Assembly: GCF_000188695.1 (NCBI RefSeq)
Contig: NW_004754897.1
Location: 442,217 to 453,641, forward strand
Direction: 5' to 3'
Length of the DNA: 11,425 nucleotides
Source: Salpingoeca rosetta
Lineage: Eukaryota; Opisthokonta; Choanoflagellata; Craspedida; Salpingoecidae
The position numbers and the translations under genes were made by a program. The notes beneath the pieces were generated by a model. That model did not search any database and had not been told where the DNA came from. It saw only the letters and a program-made list of their open reading frames with translations. Below are positions 1 through 9,485 of the stretch, in pieces; the first letter of the stretch is position 1; each line of letters opens with the position of its first letter.

Positions 1-9
1 CCCTCTTAC

Positions 10-175
10 CGCCGCCACCACCACCACCACTGCCGGCACCACCGCGGATACCAACGCCTGGCGGGAGGGTGGCTGCACCTGCTGCTGTTGATGGTGTTGT
101 GGACGAGCTCGGCACGTCCGTGGCAGCAGACTGCGTCGACGAATCGGAGCTTTGCGCTGCACATGTGTGTGATGT

Positions 176-212
<37 letters not shown>

Positions 213-362
213 GTGCGCGCGCGCGTGTGTGTGTGTAGCGTGTGTTTTGTTGCGAGTGGGATTGAGTCGTGAGAAGTGAGCCGCATGTGCCGAGATGAGT
301 TCAGCGTAACGGCTACACCACAACATCAGGGGTCGCGTATGCCAGGATAATTCAACCAACAC

Positions 363-407
<45 letters not shown>

Positions 408-1183
408 AACAGGGACGTACTTGTGCTCTTTGGTCGTTTCTTGAAGGAGAGCCAGGAGAGCAGCTGGCTCATGCGAAGTCACGCAAGAATGCAAACCAAT
501 GTGAGCGGTGAGTGAGTTGTGCATGATGCAATGGGCAAATTAGCAAGGGGGCTCACCGCCATGATTCTGACCATGATCAACAACAACAGCAGCAGCAGCA
601 GCAGCAGCAGCATCGCCTTCACCTTGTGTCGCCGACCATCATGCCCGACGTCGTGACGCGATCTGCCAAAACACACACGTACACACATACACGCACACAA
701 CACACGCACACAAACGCAAAGAGTGAGTGCCAAGATGTGCACATGTGCGTTTGCTGGTGCCACCACTTGCGCGCGTGCTCACCATATTACACACTCATGT
801 GCATGTGCATGGCTGCACCCTTGCACCAATTGCATCAAATGAACAAATTGCGTCAGTCGCATTAATGGCATTGGTTGCATCAGCTGCTCACGTTGTGGAC
901 GGGGACCGGCTCTTGTCGCGCGGTTGCGATTTCCGGTCGATTGTTGTCGTCATTCGCAGCCGCTGTGCCGTCTGCTCCACCATCACGTCAAACACAACCG
1001 CGGGCTGTATCCCATTGCACATGCAGGGCGTGTTGGCGTGTTTGCAGGGATGGATGGCGTGAGTGCATGAACAGGCGCGCGCGTGGCGTGTATGTGCAGG
1101 TGTGTGTGGGTGCGTGTGTGTGTTTATATGTGCTTGTGTGCTTGTGCATGTGTGTGTGAGTGTGTTGTGTGTGTGTGTGTGTG

Positions 1184-1262
<79 letters not shown>

Positions 1263-2032
1263 GTGCCTGTCATCGTGTGTACTCACTATGCGGCAGAGCT
1301 CCGCTGGACGGGTGCAGACGACGGTGCAGTGGCGTCGCGTCTGGTAGATGGTCGCCAGCTCGCCAAACATCGCAGGCGCAGTGAACGACCCAACCTGATG
1401 ATCAAGTTGGCGGGGTTGGTGGTGGCGGTGGTGGTGGTGGTGGTGATTACTCCATACAACCGCAGGAACACATGGCGAGACACATGCAGCTGCAGATGTG
1501 CACGAGCCCATCGCAAGTGCATACATGCATGCAATTACAGCAGCCAAGGTCATGCGTCGTGACAGCACCTGTGCTTGTGCTTCGCTCTGCAAGTCCTTAC
1601 GCATCACTTTGAAGCCACCCCTGTCACGTGCATCGATGAAAGAGTTGAGTGGACGTGTGGACGTGTGAGTAAAATCAAGCCACTTGAGCAGGACAAGAAA
1701 AACAGCAACTCGGAACAAAATTTACCATCCACACACACACACAAACTCAAGACTCCAGCATTGTCCGCCAGCACCACAACCACCACTCTTCACCGCCACC
1801 ACCGCTGCCGCGGTGCGTACGCGAGTGCAATGTAGAATCCTTCGTGCGCCGCGTCGCCCTCCGTGAAGATGGTGTCCCCTGGTCGCGCCTCAAACCGGTG
1901 GAACTTTGGGAAGTACGCGCGCAGCATCTCCTGTGCGGTCAGACGGGCGGTGGTGGTGGTGCGCGTGATGTGTGTGAGTGATTGTGTGTGTGTGTGTGTG
2001 ATGTGTGATTGTGAGGACGTAGACAAAAGTGC

Positions 2033-2082
<50 letters not shown>

Positions 2083-2133
2083 ACGAAGCAAACACCAGCG
2101 AAATACACGTCACATCACCACCCCTCACCCCCC

Positions 2134-2180
<47 letters not shown>

Positions 2181-2531
2181 GCACACACACACATGTGCAC
2201 ACACCTGGTCGTCCTCGTAGAAGATGTTGAGGCGCATGAGCTGGTGCATGATGGCGGCGTACGCCTCCTCCGCGGGCTCCAGTGCCGTCGGCGCCGCTGG
2301 CACTGGTGTGCTCACCGCCCGCGTTCGCGCATTCAGCGACGGCAGCAGGTGCAGCTTCTCCACGGCAGACTGCTGAACATGAGGGAGGAGAGTGTGTGGA
2401 TGGTGTGATATGGTGTGTGTGTGTGTGTGTGTGTGTGTTGTGGTATGTGTGTAGTGTGATGTGTGTGTGTGTGGTGTGTGTTGCGTGTGTGTGTCGTGTA
2501 ATGTGTTGCGGTGTGTGTGCAGTGTGATGTG

Positions 2532-2590
<59 letters not shown>

Positions 2591-3757
2591 GTGTGTATGT
2601 GTGTGTGTGCGACATAAGTGTGTGACATGCGGTATTATTGATCAGTGCGCGCCGTAGTGAAGTCATGTACACGTCTCGTTCCCTCTTCCATGTCGCGTCT
2701 CCCCCCCCCCCCCCGTCCAACAACAGCAATGGCATCCCCTCATGACGAAGCAGCAGCACCCGGCCGGCATCTTCCGCTTACCGTGGATGGCAGCCGCAGC
2801 GTCGCGCGAGGCGCACGGAACAGCGACGGCAACAACGACGTGTCACTGATGCGGGAACAGCACGGAAATGGGAACGGCAATACAGCACCAGAAGCAGCAG
2901 TAGCAGCAACAGTCGCGCAAGTTACAGCACCAGCACCAGCACCAGCACCAATTACAGCAACAGAAGCAGCAGCAGCAGCAGAGCGGAACAAGTGAGTTCA
3001 AAACACGTCCATCACCCAAGTGACCAGGTTCCTTTGCACAACGACCACCACATGATAAAGGACGACAAGGGAACAAAAGCAAACTGGCCCTGTTATTTTT
3101 TCTCCCTCTCACTGCAACAGCAGCTGCACAACGTTGCCTGCGAGCAAGAGCGCACAACAACCAAGGGCAAGAATCGTACGCTGGATCGTGGCGGACGGGG
3201 ATGGAAAGCACGCTGATGGGCATTTTCTGCAGCAGCACACACATGTCGCCGTGGCCTAAGACAAGGGATGGATGGTGTCGTGGTGGTGGTGGTGGTGGTG
3301 GCGGTGAGGGAGACACAACTTCAAGTGGTTGGCATGACCCAAACCAACAAAAGCAGACACATCCGATGGTGATGGTGAAGTGACAACACACACACACACA
3401 CACACACACCAATATGACGGCAATACGTGCATGCATCCACGCCAGTGCGTGTGTGTGTGCGTGCGTGCGTGTGCGTGCGTGCGTAACAAATAGGGTGGCA
3501 TAGAATACGGCGATCAATAATTCCCTCACGAATGATGCAATGGTCTTCGTGGGTTAGAAATAAGGCCAGCACTGCCGAGAAAGGTGGGGGGCGGTCTACC
3601 GGTCAAGGACTACCTCTCTGACTGTTTTTCACTTTTTCGAGCAAGTCGCAACCTTAGTTGAATTTGGTAATGCTGATTGATGCACACATAGTACGAACTA
3701 CGGTCCTAACAATCAAGCACGGCGATGAACAGTGCCTACACGAATAACGCTATAGTT

Positions 3758-3806
<49 letters not shown>

Positions 3807-4096
3807 CGTTTTCCTTTGCGAGGTCGAGTGGCACCTTGCCATCGTTGTTCTTGACCTTGTAGCTCGCGTGCTCTCCAACAATCAGGCGCAGGCAGATGCC
3901 GCGCTGCCCGTAGCTGTTGCATGCGGTCGTGGTGAGTGTTAATGGTGGTGTTAGGGGTGAGGGTGAGGTGGGCGTGTGGTGTGGAACATGAAGCTCGTGG
4001 CACAACACGGCAAAGACAACAACAACAACACACACACACACACAAAATGCGTACGCAATACACACACACACACACACACGCACGAATACGCACGCA

Positions 4097-4161
<65 letters not shown>

Positions 4162-5151
4162 ACGCCAAAGTGCCCGCTCGCAGCATGACAAGGAGCGAGG
4201 GGGGGGGTGCGGACCGGGCTGCGTCGTGCAAGGGGGTGTTGCCATCGCCATCGACTGTTGTCGCCGGCTGTCAACAGCGAATGCAGACAGACACGATGAG
4301 CGCGCGCACGCACACACACATGCACGCACGCACGCGAGCGGTGATGGTGACGTGAGGTGACGTGCAGTACCAGTGCACCGAGCATGCACACACAAACAGT
4401 GTTGATATCGACACAAATGATGTGCATCGTCATCACACACACACATGCACATGCACATGCAGACGGAGCGCGCACCACTTGTGTGAGGATGTATGAGACG
4501 TCGCGGAGAAAGCCGTCACGGATGGTCTGCGAGAGCTGCTGGCGCGAGAAGTGCTCCTCGCTCAGCGCCATCCCCTGAACACACACATAAACACACATGC
4601 ACACACACACACATGAACGCACACATGAACGCACACATGCACACACACACATGCACACACACACGAATACACATAAATACACACAAGCACGAGCACGAGC
4701 ACGTGTCAGCATATGACGCATGACATGTCACCATTGCCCCGCGCTCTCATTCCACCGACGTGCACTCGTATGTGCACGCACACGCACCCACGCACACACG
4801 CACACACGCGCGCGTGAGCACCTGCCACGCCTTGAGCGGGCGCATGTGTATGGCGAGTGTGCTGTCTTTGCGCCTCCGCAGCACACCCGGGTCACCGCCG
4901 CTGCCCGTGTTCGTCGTGGCGGTCAGTGGTGTTTGGGGCCGTTCGGGTGAGGACGTGGGGAGGCACGCGCACCCTCTGACGGCAGCAGCCGTTTGTTGCT
5001 GCTGCTGTTGTTGCTGTTGTTGTTGTTGCTGTTGGTGCTGTTGCTGTTGCTGCTGTTGCTGTTGGTGCTGTTGGTGTTGTTGTTGCTGTTGTTGTTGTTG
5101 ATGTTGTTGGTGGTGTTGACTGGTGTGACCGGGAGCGCCGTCGTGTTCGCG
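10..5151 (-). CDS. Ankyrin-repeat and cyclic-nucleotide-binding domain protein, multi-exon, 3' partial, 5' end uncertain
   Basis: I assembled 14 exons by matching splice sites and reading phase: 5151-4822 (5' edge tentative), 4574-4476, 4267-4215, 3913-3807, 3255-3180, 2845-2782, 2372-2205, 1930-1821, 1620-1569, 1394-1287, 1004-892, 662-623 (or 662-557), 463-421 and 156-10. All junctions keep frame, giving about 503 codons. In order: a Gln/His tract; ankyrin repeats (SQTIRDGFLRDVSYILTQV, then DGNTPLHDAARYGQRGICLR, then NNDGKVPLDLAKENGHGD); a linker; one cyclic-nucleotide-binding fold, with RPGDTIFTEGDAAHEGFYIA, the beta strand GGFKVMRKD and the phosphate-binding cassette FGELATIYQTRRHCTV; the C-terminal helix FDVMVEQTAQRL; then a basic, Ser/Thr-rich and Gly-rich tail running off the left edge. 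The cassette keeps the Glu and Arg that contact the nucleotide ribose and phosphate in this family, so binding is plausible. I see no membrane segment, so I do not call it an ion channel. I do not recognise the family; a kinase, exchange-factor or other effector domain could lie beyond the window. Confidence 0.78.
177..236. repeat. (GT)n with embedded (GC)n
   Basis: Alternating purine-pyrimidine run: pure GT at 177-207, then GC-interrupted to 236. It lies just inside the 3' end of the minus-gene intron 420-157, where it reads as (AC)n in the transcript. It is complementary to the run at 365-403. Confidence 0.95.
365..403. repeat. (AC)n microsatellite
   Basis: Pure 39-base AC run. In the minus-strand transcript it is (GU)n, starting 17 bases after the strong donor GTACGT at 420. 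Confidence 0.95.
579..611. repeat. (CAA)n/(CAG)n triplet run
   Basis: On the minus strand this reads as CTG/TTG repeats. Depending on which of two donors is used (GT at 622-621 or at 556-555) it is either intronic or encodes a run of about 12 leucines in the minus-strand gene. Confidence 0.9.
1186..1262. repeat. (TCTG)n tetranucleotide array, about 19 copies
   Basis: Near-perfect 4-base tandem array preceded by a GT run. It lies in the minus-gene intron 1286-1005, where the transcript reads CAGA repeats. It begins about 25 bases after the donor GTGAGT at 1286. Confidence 0.95.
2034..2081. repeat. (TG)n microsatellite, 24 units
   Basis: Pure run in the minus-gene intron 2204-1931, read as (AC)n in the transcript. 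It is complementary to the run at 2135-2177 in the same intron. Confidence 0.95.
2135..2177. repeat. (AC)n microsatellite, 43 bases
   Basis: Pure run read as (GU)n in the minus-strand transcript. Two copies of the palindrome TGTGCACA lie between it and the donor at 2204. Together with 2034-2081 it makes a large inverted repeat with a 53-base loop. Confidence 0.95.
2373..2781 (-). other. Microsatellite-filled intron of the ankyrin/cyclic-nucleotide gene
   Basis: A 409-base intron with a strong donor (GTAAGC at 2781) and acceptor TTCAG at 2377-2373. It holds a 14-base C run at 2701-2714 (plus strand), a 57-base TG run at 2533-2589, a GT run at 2413-2438 and degenerate GT stretches between them. 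In the transcript these read as AC repeats; there is no long complementary GU run in this intron. Confidence 0.75.
2846..3179 (-). other. Intron with trinucleotide and hexanucleotide repeats
   Basis: A 334-base intron between the exon ending in IPVRHDP and the exon starting DTSLLPS. It has CAGCAC repeats near 2929-2948 (plus strand) and several CAG/GCA runs, but no GT/AC microsatellite. A plus-strand Ala/Pro-rich open frame crosses it and the neighbouring exon. I treat that frame as a by-product of the triplet composition. Confidence 0.65.
3256..3806 (-). other. Longest intron (551 bases) with microsatellites at both ends and a non-repetitive core
   Basis: The donor at 3806-3805 runs straight into a 22-unit repeat (3761-3804, AC in the transcript). 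Near the 3' end are a 24-base GU run (3386-3409) and GGT repeats (3281-3303). The core at about 3485-3760 has no simple repeats, is poorer in G+C than the surroundings, and has no long open frame. I recognise no RNA gene in it. Confidence 0.7.
4101..4159. repeat. (AC)n microsatellite, about 29 units
   Basis: Pure run inside the minus-gene intron 4214-3914, with shorter AC runs at about 4028-4044 and 4063-4080. All read as GU in the transcript. Confidence 0.95.
4993..5115 (-). repeat. Gln/His-rich triplet tract, probably coding
   Basis: On the minus strand this is an impure CAA/CAG/CAC/CAT array. In the frame that continues without a stop into the LKAWQ exon end at 4822 it reads as about 40 Gln and His residues. 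The other two frames read as Asn/Ser/Thr and as Thr/Ala/Pro; both meet stops before 4822. The mixed codons suggest an old tract rather than a recent pure expansion. The in-frame TGA at 5157-5155 limits the exon upstream. The AG at 5153-5152 is the acceptor I chose, but it has a poor pyrimidine tract. Confidence 0.55.
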
Positions 5152-5979
5152 CTGTCACCGCTGCATTCGTTCCCGCCGCTACCGCTGTTGCTTGACACAT
5201 CAACACCGCCTGTAAGGATCGCGGTTGCGCTCACAGCCTCGTTCTTCGTTCTTGGCACTGCCCTTGTGTTGTGATCTCGCCACACGTCGCAGCCGCCTGT
5301 TACTGCTGTTCAATGCTGTCACTGTCACTGCTGGTGCTGGTGCTGCTTGCCACCAATCCCTCTCCCCCAACTGCAGTGCGACGGCGTGTGCTGGTGGCTG
5401 AAGGCGCTCAATTTCCGTGCTGGTGCTGGTGCTGACGGTGGTGATATGGAGGTGCTGACACCAGGGGTTTGGTGCTGGCACGTATCAATATGCCGTGCGT
5501 GCCGCAACGCGTCCGCAGCCGCGCGATGCGCTCCGGTGGGAGATGTTGGGAAGCCTGTGCTGATGTGGCGGAGCTTGCGTGATGGAAAGTGGTGGTGATG
5601 GCTTGCACCCGTTTGCACCCCTTCGCCGAACACGGCTTGCGTTGCGTGTGGTGCTGGTGGCTTATGGATATTGCTGTCGATGATGATGATGGCCAGGTTA
5701 CGTTGTACGGTGCACGTTGAGGGCCTGTTGTCAACTCCACCACCACCTGGACGTGTGTCGCTCGTCGCCCTGCCGTTGCTGTGGTGCGTGTTCCCCCAGA
5801 GCAGGTTGGCTGATTGACGCGCTGCTGCTGCAACCCAAAAACCCTCGTCGTCCCCGTGCCGTGGCGGTGCCGCGGAGGTGCGTGCTGCCTCTTGTCGCTT
5901 GCTCCCCCCGTTTCCGTGATCAGGGAGGGTGTTGCTTGGTCGTGTGCTTGCCAAGAAGCCGGCAATCCAACCACCGCCT
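5152..5979 (-). other. Low-complexity open frames, possible 5' exons of the ankyrin/cyclic-nucleotide gene
   Basis: One minus-strand frame is open from about 5954 to 5325 (about 209 codons). Its composition is hydrophilic, rich in His, Ser, Pro, Ala and Gly, with no domain I recognise. A second frame is open from about 5310 to 4923 and includes LTGGVDVSSNSGSGG. Neither starts with a clear ATG. The region has no GT/AC microsatellite, unlike nearly all the noncoding DNA here, which favours exon sequence encoding a disordered N-terminus. I could not find a splice chain joining it to the exon ending at 4822, so it stays a candidate only. Confidence 0.35.
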
Positions 5980-6586
5980 TAAAACACTAAAGACAACACA
6001 CCGCAAACAATTGAACCGCCGCCGCCAAACACGACCTCGCGTTGGGAAACGTGTGGTGGATGTTTACGGCGGTGTGGGCGGGTGTGTGTGTGTGTGTATG
6101 TTCTTCGTCTTGGCCGAGACGTCAAGTGTTGCTGATGCTTGCAGTTGATGTCGCTCTGGGTTCCGATGACGGGAGTTGATTGATGCTGGGCTGACTTGCA
6201 TGCACATGCGTGTGTGTAGCTGTGGACGTATCACAATGTGTGCGTGCGTGCGTGCAGACGTGCACGTTCGCACGCATCCGGTGTGTCTGGTGCGTGTGCC
6301 TGGTGCGTGTGCGTGCCCCACCCACCCCTTTTCCCACCTTTGACAACAATTACGAACCTGTTGGCCTTGACGCGTGTGTAGATGATCGTTGTAGGGTTTC
6401 CTTTGCGCCCACTCCCACGGGACTGTTTCACTTTAGCTTGCGGGTGTGTTTAAGCGGGGTGTGTATTTGTGTGTCTGCGATGTGTGTTTATGTGGTGTGT
6501 CGGGGTGTGCATGTGTGTGTGTGTGTGTGTGTTTGCGAGACAGCGGTACAGTGTGAGGGGAGACGGCGGCAAACAAGACATACAAA

Positions 6587-6625
<39 letters not shown>

Positions 6626-7791
6626 CACACACACACACACACGCACACCCCCCACACACACACACACGCATGCAACAGGATGCAGGCACGGACACACCGA
6701 CAGGCTTGCATGCTGCTTGAAGCAGCACATGCAAACCAAGCAAGCAAGCGTAAACACACGCGCTCGTGGGGAGGGACATACGAACATACACACGGACTAC
6801 AGGGCGAGCTTGCACGCTTGGCGTCATCAGGCACGGCAAGCAAGCAAGCCAGCGCACCTCGATATGAGCACACACAACAATGCAGTGGCAGCAGCAGCAG
6901 TAGCAGGCGTTGGTAGGCTGGCTGGCTGGTGGGGTTTGCAGCTGGTTGGTTGGTGTTGGTGGGTGCGAACCGCAACTGCAAAGAAAGACCAAGAGGCAGG
7001 AACAAGAGGCAGGAACGGTCAATCGATAATGAGCGTGTGGGTGCAAGAGCGGGTTCTCAAAGACGAAAGACGTGTCCCACCAAACGCGCGTCGTTGTAGG
7101 TGCGAAGAGCGGTTGATTGAGGTGGCGTACTCGTTGCGTGCACACACTACAAACACACGCACAAGAAGCAAACACATGCAAGAAGTGCGCTTTACACTTG
7201 ACACACGCAAAGTAGGCGGTGTCCCACTCACCCGCACAACAACACCTGCAAGGCGTACCTCGTGTCGCGTGCGATAAAGTGTCGACCAAAGGTGGCGATG
7301 CGAGTAGAGGAGCGAGAGGTGGGTACACAACGAGCACACAAACGAGCACACAAACACGCCCAACAGCACACGCCACCCGTTTTCTGCAAGCAAGTCTGCG
7401 AGGTGCGCAACCAAAGGTGGGCGGGGATGGTTGGGACAACGACGTTGCGCCAAACTTTGGACATTTTCTGCATCGAATCCCACACGAAACTAGCAACTGT
7501 TGAAAGACTTGATGCTGGTTTAATGAAATTTGGCCTATTCCGGGTAACTGGCATGCCCGCTTCAGGGAACTGCCTCGCACGCAAGACATTTCGCCATGTT
7601 TTCCGTTGAACGAAGGATGCCGAAACTACGACACCATCATTTATACTAACTGCACAACACCACAAAGCGTTGTTGGATCATTCGTGAAATCTTCCTATGG
7701 TTGTCACTATCCCATACAGCCACAGACAACGAGAACGACGAGTGCGAACGACGAGCACGACTGCACACACGCACACTCACGCACACACAAG
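5980..7791. other. Spacer between divergent genes, no supported gene
   Basis: This should hold the promoters of the minus-strand gene and of RBM8A, but I can identify no core promoter element with confidence. It contains GT runs (6512-6532), AC runs (6590-6667), CAAG repeats near 6735-6750 and 6836-6852, a 13-base tandem duplication (6991-7003 and 7004-7016) and, at about 7390-7740, non-repetitive DNA immediately upstream of RBM8A. Long open frames on both strands (minus 7589-6450, plus 6210-7277) are Cys/Val- or His/Thr-rich products of the microsatellites. Unmarked 5' untranslated exons remain possible. Confidence 0.5.
6512..6667. repeat. (GT)n and (AC)n runs in inverted order
   Basis: A 21-base GT run at 6512-6532 is followed about 57 bases later by AC runs at 6590-6623, 6627-6642 and 6651-6667, broken by short C runs. 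It has the same complementary arrangement as in the introns, but in the spacer. Confidence 0.85.
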
Positions 7792-8943
7792 ATGAGCACA
7801 GACGATGCACTGGATCTCACCGCCCCAGCCGGCTTTGAGCCCGGGTACTCACATGTGTGTGTCTGTGTGTGTAAATGTGTATCTGTGTGTGTGTGTCAAT
7901 GTGTTTGTGTGTTTCTGCTGTATTTCTGCTGTATCTCTGCTGTGTGTCTCTTGATGCTGGTTAATCACATGCATACCAACACAGCACGATGTGTCTGTGT
8001 TGTGTGGTTGTGTGTTGTGTGGTGCAGAGGCGCGCCAAATGAACGCTGCTTGACTTGTCTCCATCGCCACACACTCACGCGCCCCACCCCACCCCCATGT
8101 GCTATTGCAGCATGGACGAGGGAGAGGACTTGCGCGCCACGCTCAACAAGAGACAAGGTGTGCTGTGGAGGCAGGCCTGCATCCTTTCCGTGTGCCGTGT
8201 GCAGTGTCGTGTCACATGAGCTTACATTGCATGGTGTTGTGCCGTACACCTTTTTGTTCACACGTCCTTCTCATAGCAGGCGAAGAAGCAGAGATTGCAC
8301 CAGGCGCACCGCAGCGCTGTAAGCATACCTTCCATTTGAATGTTATGCGTACGTGCGAGTGCGAACGTGAAGATGTGAGCGCTTGCTTCCTTAGTATTAC
8401 ACGGGGCCAGCCCTGTCACAGCTTTGTCGCTGACAAAAGTGTCACCGCCACCATTCCCACCTGCAGCTGTCGAGGGTTGGATTGTGATTGTGACAAACGT
8501 GCATGAGGAGGCCCAGGACGATGACATCTACGTAAGCGGGCGCACGTGTATTTGTGTGTGCGTGAACGTGTTTGTGTTTGTGCGTGTGCATGTGTGTGCG
8601 TACATTTGTGTGCGTGTTTGTGTTTTTGATGTGTGTGTCTGTCTGTCTGTTTGTGTGTGTGTGTGTGTGTGTCTGTCCGTCTGTCTGTGTGTGAATGTGT
8701 TGGCGCACTTTTTCATGAGCAAGGGATCATGCAGTGTCGAATCATGTGCGTTTGTGTGCGCAAGCACACGTACATGCTACTGTTGAGTCGTTCAGCAAGG
8801 CTAACGCAGTCACCCTCTCCGGCTCGCTTGTTGTTTGTCGCGCAAAGGACAAGTTTACAGAGTTTGGCAAGATCAAGAACCTGCACCTCAATCTGGACCG
8901 TCGCACGGGTTACGTCAAGGTCAGCCACTGGGCGTCTCTAATG

Positions 8944-8996
<53 letters not shown>

Positions 8997-9435
8997 GGGG
9001 TAGTGGGAGCTCTACTGTTGTGTGTGTGTGTGCGTGATAATATGTGGATGGACGTTTCTTCGTCCTGCTCTTGTATCCTTTGCAACACATTCCTCGCATG
9101 CGGGTTGGCGCGCAATTGACAGTTCTCTGCCTCCCTGCCCCGCCCTCCTTTCTACCTTGCTGTATTCATATATGCGTCATGGCTTGCCGATAGGGCTATG
9201 CTCTCGTGGAGTATGAGCAGCAGGAGGAGGCAGCACGCGCCGTCTCAGAGGTGCGGCAGCAGTGGTTTGGAGTGCAAGCTTCAGGCGGGGGATGGAGTGC
9301 TGGCAACGTTGTTGTTTGCATGTTCTCGTGTCCGTGTGTGTGTGTTCTTGTGTTCGGTTGTGTGTTCTTGTATTTGATTCGCACAAGCTGTCCCCTTCTC
9401 CCCTGTTGCTCCAATGCTCACCCCTACGCCCTACG

Positions 9436-9485
<50 letters not shown>

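Noticed and set aside
1186..1262. Tandem array considered as CRISPR
   Set aside because: It is a uniform 4-base repeat with no spacers, in a eukaryotic intron.
1083..1562. Plus-strand frames through the TCTG array reading as repeated Val-Cys-Leu-Ser
   Set aside because: Tetranucleotide repeat artefact lying across an intron and the cyclic-nucleotide exon of the opposite strand.
2645..2995. Plus-strand Ala/Pro-rich frame of 116 codons
   Set aside because: It is antisense to an exon (2845-2782) that fits the minus-strand gene by phase and splice sites. Its composition follows from GCA/CAG triplets.
3485..3760. Box C/D snoRNA in the intron island
   Set aside because: Motifs are imperfect, on the antisense strand, and lack a terminal stem.
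4170..4267. Longer ankyrin exon ending in the GT repeat near 4170
   Set aside because: It breaks the ankyrin helix and leaves a phase that does not join the acceptor at 3914; the shorter 53-base exon restores a consensus repeat.
6210..7277. Plus-strand open frame of 355 codons
   Set aside because: Its length comes from GT and AC runs (Val-Cys and His-Thr). The non-repeat parts do not resemble a known protein and show no splice-supported continuation.
6450..7589. Minus-strand open frame of 379 codons, Cys/Val-rich
   Set aside because: Much of it is GT repeat read as Cys-Val, which has no stops. It has no domain I recognise and overlaps a long open frame on the other strand, so it is better explained by composition.
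8280..8318. Alternative frame of RBM8A exon 3 giving a Lys/His-rich segment
   Set aside because: It does not yield the PQR that joins to SVEGW, and it disagrees with the phase of exons 2 and 4.
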